5,081 nt of DNA from Gemmatimonadota bacterium (GTDB lineage Bacteria > Gemmatimonadota > Gemmatimonadetes > Gemmatimonadales > Gemmatimonadaceae): the NCBI GenBank assembly GCA_947457715.1, contig CANGXK010000214.1:1-5081 (forward strand). Direction: 5' to 3'. The notes under the pieces were generated by a model. It ran no database searches. It saw only the letters and a program-made list of their open reading frames with translations, and had not been told where the DNA came from. Both the position numbers and the translations under genes were made by a program. How positions within the stretch are numbered: position 1 is the first letter of the stretch; each line of letters starts with the position of its first letter. Positions 1-5,081 of this stretch are shown piece after piece.

Positions 1-531
1 CGGCACACCACGGCGGACAACGTCCGTGAGGACCACCAGTGCCGTGACGGCCGTCCCCATCGGGCGAGCCAGTCGCACCGAGGTCAGCGTGCGTACGTCG
101 ATCCCCGCCCGCAGTGCGGTCGCCCCCGCATCAAGTTCCGCGACGGTACTCGCATCACCGAGGGCCGCCTTGGCCTCCGATAGCGCGGTCGCATGCGCCC
201 GTACGACGCTCAGAATGCGAGTGCCGCCGACCCGGCGGGCGGCGCCTTCCAGGGCCCGGTTGATCAGCGGCGCCGTGGGCAACCCCTTGGCCGCCGCTTC
301 GTCGAGCAGGAGCCGGAGCGCGTTGGCGGTGAGGGTGTCGAACCGGGCCGCGTCAAACTGCCCCTGCGGATCCCGGAACAGCACCGTGTCCGTCGCCGCG
401 ACGTCCACCGCGGCGATCCGCGCGCGATCGGCCAGAACCGTCGCCGCCAGCGGCGAGAGCGCCGGCGACCCGAGCAGAGCCGAGACCACCTGAAACGCCA
501 CCCTGAAGGTGGTCCGGCCGCGTGGCGTCAT
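1..531 (-). CDS. Hypothetical protein, possibly exported, third gene of the sigma-factor unit (3' end missing)
   Basis: I do not recognise a named family. The frame opens at ATG 531-529 and stays open for 177 codons to base 1, so the C-terminus lies outside the window. Its ATG overlaps the TGA of the preceding gene (ATGA, bases 531-528), which is the main support for the start; the upstream GGACGGA is only a weak ribosome site. The N-terminus has Arg at 4, 6 and 10, then a moderately hydrophobic stretch at about residues 11-34 (VAFQVVSALLGSP...), which could be a signal peptide or anchor. The rest is Ala/Leu-rich and looks helical, with segments such as GLPTAPLINRALEGAARRVG and ELDAGATALRAGIDVRTLT, and no cysteines or obvious catalytic motif. 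Codon use matches its neighbours, with G/C at most third positions. By position it is probably co-expressed with the ECF sigma factor and the CBM48 membrane protein. Its role is unknown. An open plus-strand frame across the same bases is less credible, because it has no coupling to a neighbour. Confidence 0.75.
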   Translation of the reverse strand, partial: MTPRGRTTFRVAFQVVSALLGSPALSPLAATVLADRARIAAVDVAATDTVLFRDPQGQFDAARFDTLTANALRLLLDEAAAKGLPTAPLINRALEGAARRVGGTRILSVVRAHATALSEAKAALGDASTVAELDAGATALRAGIDVRTLTSVRLARPMGTAVTALVVLTDVVRRGVP

Positions 532-1130
532 CGCGGTCCGTCCACAATCACCGCGTTTGCTGGACCGTATCCCTCGTCGGGGACCTGCGGCGCGAGCGGA
601 TCGACGAGCCACTGTCGCCCGTCGATCACGAAGGCATACACATGGCGACCGGGCGTCAGCGGGACCTGTGCCGACCACGCGCCGTCGTTGGCCCGTCGGG
701 CCATCGGCGTCGCGCTCTCGTCCCACCCATTGAAGTCACCGACCAGCGCGACTTCACGGGCCCCGCTCGGCAACTGGAGGTCGAACCGAATGGCGTCGCC
801 ACTCGCCGTCGTCGAGCCAACCGGCTGCGTGGTGTGAGGCGCCGCCTCGACGACGGGGTACCACGGGCGCATGATGGTGAGGATCAGCGTGGCAGCGGCC
901 GCCGCCCCCCACCACCAACGTGGGCGGAGCGCGCCTCCGAGGCGGCGCGTCGGGGTATGCATGGCCTCGGCCAGCACGGCGGTGGTGCAACGGGCCATCC
1001 GGGCCGCATCGGTGGCGGGCCACTGGGCGTACGACGCCCGGATGCGCGCTACCAGTGCCACGTCGTCGGTCAGTGTGGTCAGGTCGAGGTCGCTCGGCTC
1101 CTGCGGGGTCGGCCCCTGGTCGCTAGTCAA
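528..1130 (-). CDS. Single-pass membrane protein with C-terminal CBM48/AMPK-beta-like domain, candidate anti-sigma or sensor partner
   Basis: The protein is 200 residues from a TTG start. That start is chosen because GGGAGGT lies just upstream inside the sigma gene, and the TTG overlaps the sigma stop by 8 bases. Residues 1-70 are hydrophilic and probably cytoplasmic, ending in an Arg-rich stretch (TRRLGGALRPR, 61-71). A membrane helix follows (WWWGAAAAATLILTIM, 72-87). A linker leads to an early-set/CBM48 fold at about 114-198, with VALVGDFNGWD at 128-137 and GRHVYAFVIDGRQWLVDP at 161-178. The positive-inside rule puts the C-terminal domain outside the cytoplasm. CBM48 domains typically bind alpha-glucans or act as docking modules. 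The two aromatic positions used for glycogen by AMPK-beta appear kept (W136, W174), while the Lys position is Ala166. There is no HxxxCxxC zinc anti-sigma motif. Its place after an ECF sigma gene suggests it controls or reports to that sigma factor, which is an inference. The domain call is firm and the anti-sigma role is not. Confidence 0.85.
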   Translation of the reverse strand: MTSDQGPTPQEPSDLDLTTLTDDVALVARIRASYAQWPATDAARMARCTTAVLAEAMHTPTRRLGGALRPRWWWGAAAAATLILTIMRPWYPVVEAAPHTTQPVGSTTASGDAIRFDLQLPSGAREVALVGDFNGWDESATPMARRANDGAWSAQVPLTPGRHVYAFVIDGRQWLVDPLAPQVPDEGYGPANAVIVDGPR

Positions 1131-1659
1131 GCGACCTCCCGAGCAGCGCGCGCAACCGTTCACTGCCGCGCTTAACGCGCATCTTGAGCGCTGACTCGCC
1201 GGCCCCGGTCATCGCTGACATCTCGCCATACTCCAATCCCTCGGCGTACTTGAGTAGCAGCGCTTCCCGTTGGAGTGGGTCGAGCTGACTGAGCGCGCGC
1301 ATGAGCCCGGCGTCCTCAACGCCAAGCGCCAGCCCGAGTGGAGGGGCTGGTGCGGACTCAAGGGCGACCTCGTCTTGCACGAACCGACGCGAGCGACGAC
1401 CGCGTGACGTGAGGGCATTGCGGCACTGGTTGGTCAGGATGCGAAAGAGCCACCCGCGGAACTGGTCGCGTTCATCGTACCGGCCGATGGCGAGATAGGC
1501 GCGCAAGAACGAGTCCTGAACCACGTCTTCCGCATCTGCCCGCTCCCCCAGCATGTGGTACGCGAACCGCCAGCACGCGTCGTAGTACCGCGACACCAAT
1601 GTGCCGAAGGCGTCGGGGTCACCAGCGCGGGTCCGAACGACCAGTTCCGCGTCAGTCAT
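1123..1659 (-). CDS. ECF-family RNA polymerase sigma factor (sigma-70 family, RpoE-like)
   Basis: The 178-residue protein has the two-domain layout and the usual length of extracytoplasmic-function sigma factors. Region 2 spans about residues 17-88 and contains the core-binding and -10 recognition segment DAEDVVQDSFLRAY (42-55), followed by QFRGWLFRILTNQCRN (66-81). A short variable linker follows (about 88-115). Region 4 spans about 118-174, with LSQLDPLQREALLLKYAEGL and a helix-turn-helix ending in ALKMRVKRGSERLRALL, which would read the -35 element. It directs core polymerase to a specific promoter set. The start ATG at 1659 gives the usual MTDAELV... N-terminus. A TTG at 1677 would add six unconvincing residues, and neither start has a clear Shine-Dalgarno. 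The last codons overlap the start of the CBM48 membrane protein, so the two are almost certainly made together. The regulon and the ECF subgroup cannot be told from sequence reading alone. Confidence 0.95.
   Translation of the reverse strand: MTDAELVVRTRAGDPDAFGTLVSRYYDACWRFAYHMLGERADAEDVVQDSFLRAYLAIGRYDERDQFRGWLFRILTNQCRNALTSRGRRSRRFVQDEVALESAPAPPLGLALGVEDAGLMRALSQLDPLQREALLLKYAEGLEYGEMSAMTGAGESALKMRVKRGSERLRALLGRSLD
1134..1140 (-). promoter_or_regulatory. Strong Shine-Dalgarno deciding the TTG start of the CBM48 protein
   Basis: On the minus strand the bases read GGGAGGT, followed by CGC and then TTG at 1130-1128. This is the best ribosome site in the window. It lies within the last codons of the sigma gene (Leu-Gly-Arg-Ser-Leu-Asp-stop). 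It supports a start that overlaps the sigma stop, and therefore translational coupling of the two genes. Confidence 0.7.
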
Positions 1660-1734
1660 CGATGAACAACAGCCCAACGGCGATGCGCGTCACCAGATCC
1701 CCGGCTCCGAACGGCCACGAGGCCGAGACATCGA
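1660..1734. other. Intergenic gap between the DUF2628-like gene and the sigma gene
   Basis: These 75 bases are the longest gap in the window and would hold any promoter for the sigma unit. Reading the minus strand I see no convincing -35/-10 pair and no GGAAC-type ECF promoter, so autoregulation by the sigma factor is not supported from sequence. The sigma unit may have a promoter of a lineage-specific type here, or may be read through from the agmatine genes. Confidence 0.5.
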
Positions 1735-2343
1735 TCAGCCACCGATCGTGGCTGCAGCAATCATCAGCGACAGCGCCAGGAACAGCGCCGTCGTCGTTTT
1801 GTTCACGCCACCCACGCGGCGCAGCAATTGCTCCGCCTCGGCGGCAGGCAACTGCTGCTGCGCCACCAACCTGTTCGCCGCACGGGCACGGCGGAAGAGG
1901 AACCAGTTCGCCGTGCCACCCGAGGCGAGCATCGTGGACACAAAGATCGCGGCGTTCATCATGAGCAGCCACTCATTCTCGGGCTGCTGCATCGCCGTCA
2001 TCGTCAACTGCTCGTCCGTGCCGGTGAGCAGGCGGAACGCGATGCCCGGCATCAGAAAGAAGAAGGCGAAGGGCAAGTACAGTTTGCGATACAGAAACCA
2101 GGCGGGAGGAAAGGCGAGCGCCGCAGCCCAATTCCACGTGGGCACGAACGACGCGTCCTCGAAAAACGGCGCCATCTTGCGGCGATACACCGTGTCCCAC
2201 TTGGGGCCGATGAACGCCGCCATCACCGCCTCGCTCGGTTGCTCGAGCGACCGCTGATGGTTCTGCTTCTGGGCCCAACGCGGCAACTCCGGCGGCCCTT
2301 CCGGCGGCGTGCCCGAGCCGGGAGGCATCGGCGGCATGGTCAT
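1735..2343 (-). CDS. DUF2628-like integral membrane protein of unknown function
   Basis: The 202-residue protein begins with a Pro-rich, probably unstructured tail (MTMPPMPPGSGTPPEGPPEL, 1-20). A soluble segment follows with FIGPKWDTVYRRKMAPFF (44-61). The core FVPTWNWAAALAFPPAWFLY (66-85) followed by RKLY resembles the DUF2628 pattern, in which a W-N-W-A-A helix precedes an LYRK motif. Membrane helices are likely at about 68-84, 88-105, 127-145 and 184-201. A charged loop (FRRARAANRLVAQQQLPAAEAEQLLRRVGG in outline, about 150-179) looks cytoplasmic and helical. The start ATG 2343-2341 overlaps the aguA stop (ATGA), which decides it over longer upstream frames, and GGTGG lies upstream. The biochemical role of the family is not known to me. 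Coupling to aguA suggests a membrane function linked to agmatine or polyamine handling, or simply shared expression. No transporter motif is visible. Confidence 0.88.
   Translation of the reverse strand: MTMPPMPPGSGTPPEGPPELPRWAQKQNHQRSLEQPSEAVMAAFIGPKWDTVYRRKMAPFFEDASFVPTWNWAAALAFPPAWFLYRKLYLPFAFFFLMPGIAFRLLTGTDEQLTMTAMQQPENEWLLMMNAAIFVSTMLASGGTANWFLFRRARAANRLVAQQQLPAAEAEQLLRRVGGVNKTTTALFLALSLMIAAATIGG
1736..1754 (-). terminator. Weak hairpin at the stop codon of the DUF2628-like gene
   Basis: CAGCCAC (1736-1742) and GTGGCTG (1748-1754) form a perfect 7-base stem with a 5-base loop spanning the end of the coding sequence. No T-run follows on the transcribed strand, so it is not a classical intrinsic terminator. 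At most it may stabilise the 3' end or slow transcription before the sigma unit. Confidence 0.2.
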
Positions 2344-3431
2344 GACGCCACCGACACGATGGCCGCCGCGGGTTGCTGCTGACTCAGGCAGTGCAGTGTG
2401 CCAAGCCCCCACACCAAATCCACGGCATGAATGCCCACGATGCGATGCGCGGGCAGCAGGGCGGCCAGCGTGTTCAAGGCAAGGCGGTCGTTCGGATCGT
2501 TGAACGTTGGCACAAGGCACACGCCATTGGCGATGTAGAAGTTCGCATAACTGGCCGGCAACCGAGTGTCGTCCATGATCACGGCGCGCGGATACGGCAG
2601 CGTCACCACCCGAATCGGTTCGCCGCGCGCATCCTTCGCGCGCTGCAACCGATGCAGGTTGTCGAGTGACCGCGCGTGATTCTCGTCGGCAGGATCTGCC
2701 TCGTGCGCCAGCACCACCACCCCCGGCGACACGAAACGCGCGATGTCATCCACGTGCCCGTGCGTGTCGTCGCCCACGCAGCCTTCGCCTAGCCAGATGG
2801 TGTGCGTGATGCCGAGGTACGTGTGAAAGGCGCGCTCGTAGTCGGCGCGCGTGAACCCAGGGTTGCGCACCTGCACGTCGGACAGCAGCCACTCTTCGGT
2901 CACCAGCATCGTGCCGAGTCCGTCGGTCTCGATGCCACCACCTTCCAGGATCAGACGCTGTCCGTTGTCGTGGCGCACCGCTTCTACGCGCGGCAGCGAC
3001 GTCACGCGCGAGACCGCTTCAGGCACGTGCGTGTCGAGCGCGTAGTTGTCGTATTTGCTCCACGCGTCGAAGCCCCAGTGCACGAAGGCCACGCTGCCAT
3101 CGGCACGATGGACGCCGGTCGGCCCCGAGTCGCGCAGCCACACCCGATCGGTGGGCTGTACATGCAGGCGATACTGCTCGGGATTCACGTCGTGCATCGT
3201 GAGCGCGGCGCGCGCTTCGTCGCACACGGCGTCGTTCTGACAGAGAATTTCCACGCGCTCGTACGGCGCGAGCGCACGCACAATTTCGGCGTACACCCAC
3301 GGGATCGGCGCAAACTTGCCCGGCCAGTCGGGTTCGTGTGTGGGCCAGCCGATCCACGTGGCGTCGTGACGCTCCCACTCGGCGGGCATACGCACCGGTC
3401 CGAGTGCGGACCACTCGATGCGGTCGTTCAA
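2340..3431 (-). CDS. aguA: Agmatine deiminase (agmatine iminohydrolase), peptidylarginine-deiminase-like family
   Basis: It hydrolyses agmatine to N-carbamoylputrescine and ammonia in the cytoplasm, the first step of the agmatine-to-putrescine route. From a TTG at 3431 the protein has 363 residues, close to the family norm. Family landmarks appear in order: MPAEWERHDATWIGWP (15-30), WLRDSGPT (98-105), LEGGGIETDG (162-171), GDDTHGHVDDIARF (220-233) with the likely catalytic His226 and Asp228, PASYANFYIANG (292-303), and WGLGTLHCLSQQQP (341-354) with the nucleophile Cys348. The TTG overlaps the aguB stop as TTGA and keeps the family's short lead before MPAEW. A GTG at 3395 or ATG at 3389 are alternatives that would shorten the protein by 12 or 14 residues, and no start has a strong Shine-Dalgarno. 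The open frame extends upstream into aguB, but that part is not agmatine-deiminase-like. The downstream stop overlaps the DUF2628-like gene. Function is very likely; the exact start is uncertain. Confidence 0.94.
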   Translation of the reverse strand: MNDRIEWSALGPVRMPAEWERHDATWIGWPTHEPDWPGKFAPIPWVYAEIVRALAPYERVEILCQNDAVCDEARAALTMHDVNPEQYRLHVQPTDRVWLRDSGPTGVHRADGSVAFVHWGFDAWSKYDNYALDTHVPEAVSRVTSLPRVEAVRHDNGQRLILEGGGIETDGLGTMLVTEEWLLSDVQVRNPGFTRADYERAFHTYLGITHTIWLGEGCVGDDTHGHVDDIARFVSPGVVVLAHEADPADENHARSLDNLHRLQRAKDARGEPIRVVTLPYPRAVIMDDTRLPASYANFYIANGVCLVPTFNDPNDRLALNTLAALLPAHRIVGIHAVDLVWGLGTLHCLSQQQPAAAIVSVAS

Positions 3432-4351
3432 CGACCGGCCAGCCAGCGCTGCGTGATCGGCCCGTACGCGTCGATCCGGCGATCGCGTAGGAACGGCCAG
3501 TTGCGGCGTGTCTCCTCGATCAGGCCGAGGTCGCACGCCGCGATGAGAATGTCGGGCTCCGTGCCCGCCTGTGCGAGATACCGGCCGAACGGATCGGCGA
3601 TGAACGACTGACCAAAGAACTCCAGCCCGTCGGTGCCGGGCTCCGGTTCGAAGCCCACCCGATTGGGCGACGCCACGAACACGCCGTTCGCAATCGCATG
3701 CGCACGCTGCGCGGTGCGCCACGCATCGACCTGCGCGTCGCCGAACGTGGCCTTTTCACCGGGATGCCAGCCGATGGCCGTGGGATAGAAGAGCACCTGC
3801 GCGCCCAGCAACGCCGTGATGCGCGCCGCCTCCGGGTACCACTGATCCCAGCAGATCAGCACCCCGATGTCGGCGTACTTGGTGCGCCACACGCGGAAGC
3901 CGCTGATGCCCGGATGTGCATCGTTCCGCCGGTCTTCGGTCACGTCGCCGGGGGCGAAGTAGTACTTCTCTTCGAAGAGCGGATCGTGCGGGATGTGCAT
4001 CTTGCGATAGGTGCCGAGCACGCTGCCGTCGGCGTCGATCACGGTGGCCGAGTTGCGATAGAGCCCCGCCGCTTCGCGCTCGTAGAAGGGCACCACAATG
4101 ACGACGTCGAGCTCCTTGGCGAGCGACTGAAACGTGTGAACGGTCGGGCCGTCGGCTGGCTCGGCGATGTCGAACCGCTCGGGCTTCACGCTCTTGCAGA
4201 AGTACGGCGCGTTGAAGAGCTCCTGCAAGCAGATGATCTGCGCGCCCCGCGCGGCCGCTTCGCGAACACGCGCCACGGCGCGCGTCACGTTGCTGGCGAG
4301 ATCAACCGAGGCGGTGTCTTGAATGACACCGATGTTCACGATGTTGGCCAT
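3428..4351 (-). CDS. aguB: N-carbamoylputrescine amidase (nitrilase superfamily)
   Basis: It cleaves N-carbamoylputrescine to putrescine, CO2 and ammonia, completing the route begun by AguA. The 307-residue protein covers the whole carbon-nitrogen hydrolase fold with its triad: Glu44 in CLQELF, Lys117 in YRKMHIP and Cys167 in LICWDQWYPE. The second conserved Glu is in FEEKYYF (126-132). Family-typical segments include NAPYFCK (47-53), FYPTAIGWHPGE (188-199), FFGQSFIADPFG (245-256) and the C-terminal RRNWPFLRDRRIDAYGPIT (282-300), all characteristic of the carbamoylputrescine branch rather than generic nitrilases. The ATG at 4351 gives the usual N-terminus (ANIVNIGVIQDT). A GGTGA lies nine bases upstream as a modest ribosome site. 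It begins 44 bases after the TetR gene and its TGA overlaps the proposed aguA start, so aguB-aguA is one translational unit. The substrate call rests on close family resemblance plus the adjacent aguA, so confidence is high. Confidence 0.95.
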   Translation of the reverse strand: MANIVNIGVIQDTASVDLASNVTRAVARVREAAARGAQIICLQELFNAPYFCKSVKPERFDIAEPADGPTVHTFQSLAKELDVVIVVPFYEREAAGLYRNSATVIDADGSVLGTYRKMHIPHDPLFEEKYYFAPGDVTEDRRNDAHPGISGFRVWRTKYADIGVLICWDQWYPEAARITALLGAQVLFYPTAIGWHPGEKATFGDAQVDAWRTAQRAHAIANGVFVASPNRVGFEPEPGTDGLEFFGQSFIADPFGRYLAQAGTEPDILIAACDLGLIEETRRNWPFLRDRRIDAYGPITQRWLAGR

Positions 4352-4395
4352 TTTGAAAGGTCACCGATCCGGCGGCAGAGGGCAACGTGGCTGGA
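4352..4395. promoter_or_regulatory. Short gap between the TetR gene and aguB, possible operator site
   Basis: This 44-base gap is the only non-coding DNA between the regulator and aguB. It is too short to show a clear sigma-70 promoter, and none is obvious on the minus strand. The only inverted pair is a weak GATCC (4366-4370) with GGATC (4393-4397), spaced far apart. The genes are probably read from a promoter beyond the right edge. Confidence 0.25.
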
Positions 4396-5081
4396 TCACC
4401 GTCTTTTCGGCGCCGCCTTCGCATGACCAGTCCGCTCCGTCTTGGGCTCAGCTTTGGCCTTGGTCACGGGCGGCTCGAGCATCGGCTGCAGGTATGCCAG
4501 CAGAATACGGCGCAAATCATCAAGGAGCGGCTTTTTTTCAGCGGGCACGGCGCGTCCGCGACGGGCCAGCAGCGACTGCCCCAGTGACGCGGCGACAAGC
4601 GCGATGCGACGCCGGTCGCGTGTGGCGAGTTTCGGGTTGCGCGCCGCGAAGAGCACGTCGAGCCGATCGACGAACGATTCGAACAGTTGCGTGCGCAGCC
4701 GCGACGGCGCCGATCTCGTGTCGTCACCCGGTCCCTCCACGGTGGCAAAGACGCGGCGAAAGGCGGGGTGCGTATCATGGAACTCGGCGAGCGGCTTCAC
4801 GATGCGGTCGATGAGGCGGTCGAGCGGCAGTCCGTGCGGGTCGATCGGGAAGGCCCGCTCGTGAATGGCGCGCATCTCGTCGGAATAGCGCAGCGCGAGG
4901 GCAGCCAGCACCGCATCGCGGTTCGGAAAGAACTGGTACAGCGAGCCCTTTGCCGTTCGGGCGCGAAGGGCGATCGCTTCGGCGGTCGCGGCCTGCAGTC
5001 CCTGTTCGGCGATCACCGAGGCGGCCGCATCGAGCAGCAACTCCACGCGAGCCTGTCCACGGGACTGACGGGGGCGCCGCC
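4396..5081 (-). CDS. TetR-family transcriptional regulator (5' end missing), possible agmatine-pathway repressor
   Basis: The frame is open to the right edge, giving 227 complete codons. A GTG at 5046 is an internal Val, not the start: upstream codons read RRPRQSRGQAR, the basic arm typical just before the TetR DNA-binding domain. The helix-turn-helix follows, with LLDAAASVIAEQG, then TAEAIALRARTAKGSLYQFF and PNRDAVLAAL, the last being the classic TetR recognition helix region. The remaining helices form the ligand-binding and dimer domain, which is not family-diagnostic. The C-terminus is an unusual Lys/Arg/Ala/Pro tail of about 24 residues (from PPVTKAKAEPK to KAAPKRR), likely disordered and perhaps extra DNA contact. 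The stop lies 44 bases from aguB in the same direction. A TetR-type regulator, AguR, controls aguBA in Pseudomonas aeruginosa, so the same job is plausible here. Orthology is not shown, and it could instead control a gene to the right. An A7 run lies at 4532-4538. Confidence 0.93.
   Translation of the reverse strand, partial: RRPRQSRGQARVELLLDAAASVIAEQGLQAATAEAIALRARTAKGSLYQFFPNRDAVLAALALRYSDEMRAIHERAFPIDPHGLPLDRLIDRIVKPLAEFHDTHPAFRRVFATVEGPGDDTRSAPSRLRTQLFESFVDRLDVLFAARNPKLATRDRRRIALVAASLGQSLLARRGRAVPAEKKPLLDDLRRILLAYLQPMLEPPVTKAKAEPKTERTGHAKAAPKRR

Noticed and set aside
484..514. Inverted repeat GACCACC ... GGTGGTC near the start of the left-edge gene
   Set aside because: It is seven bases with a 17-base loop, inside coding sequence, and competes with a shorter CCACC/GGTGG stem. 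Such pairs are common by chance at this GC content.
193..1194. Several plus-strand frames across the CBM48 and left-edge genes
   Set aside because: They overlap one another in different phases, are Arg-rich and show no domains. The minus-strand genes form an unbroken overlapping chain that explains these bases.
1660..1734. ECF-type autoregulated promoter for the sigma gene
   Set aside because: No GGAAC-like -35 with a suitably spaced -10 is visible on the minus strand.
2802..3611. Long open plus-strand frame opposite aguA
   Set aside because: It is antisense to clear agmatine deiminase motifs, crosses the aguB/aguA junction, and has no recognisable domain or ribosome site.
3432..3722. Upstream extension of the aguA reading frame by 97 residues inside aguB
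   Set aside because: The added residues are Arg-rich, resemble no agmatine deiminase N-terminus, and coincide with the conserved C-terminal part of aguB in another frame.
4352..4397. Possible TetR operator before aguB
   Set aside because: The only inverted pair is five bases, widely spaced, and reaches into the TetR stop codon. There is no compact palindrome of the size TetR dimers usually bind.
3698..4426. Long open plus-strand frame opposite aguB
   Set aside because: It lies entirely antisense to a gene with an intact nitrilase triad. Its translation is Arg/His/Ala-rich without any domain, as expected from a high-GC shadow frame.

Overview
This is a GC-rich bacterial window in which every gene I can support lies on the minus strand, so it reads right to left. 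The style suggests Gemmatimonadota: a small ECF sigma factor followed by a membrane protein with a CBM48-type domain, and many overlapping stop/start junctions. That assignment is an inference from gene style and GC content, not from a marker gene.

Right half (about 5081 to 2340). A TetR-family regulator, whose 5' end lies beyond the right edge, is followed after 44 bases by aguB (N-carbamoylputrescine amidase) and then aguA (agmatine deiminase). AguA converts agmatine to N-carbamoylputrescine and ammonia. AguB converts N-carbamoylputrescine to putrescine, CO2 and ammonia. Together they form the two-step agmatine route to putrescine. The TetR gene is placed where a local, AguR-like regulator would be expected.

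Middle (2343 to 1735). The aguA stop overlaps the start of a four-helix, proline-rich-N-terminus DUF2628-like membrane protein in an ATGA junction. This ties the membrane protein translationally to the agmatine genes. A 75-base gap with no clear promoter follows.

Left half (1659 to 1). Three tightly overlapping genes form a probable regulatory unit. The first is an ECF sigma factor. The second is a single-pass membrane protein that starts at a TTG with a strong Shine-Dalgarno inside the end of the sigma gene and carries a C-terminal CBM48/AMPK-beta-like domain. The third is a possibly secreted protein of unknown function that starts in an ATGA overlap and runs off the left edge. The second protein sits where an anti-sigma factor usually sits and has matching predicted topology, but it lacks a recognisable zinc-finger anti-sigma motif. 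This unit is the most interesting part of the window. No RNA genes, mobile elements, CRISPR arrays or tRNA sites were seen. Gaps between genes are all under 80 bases.
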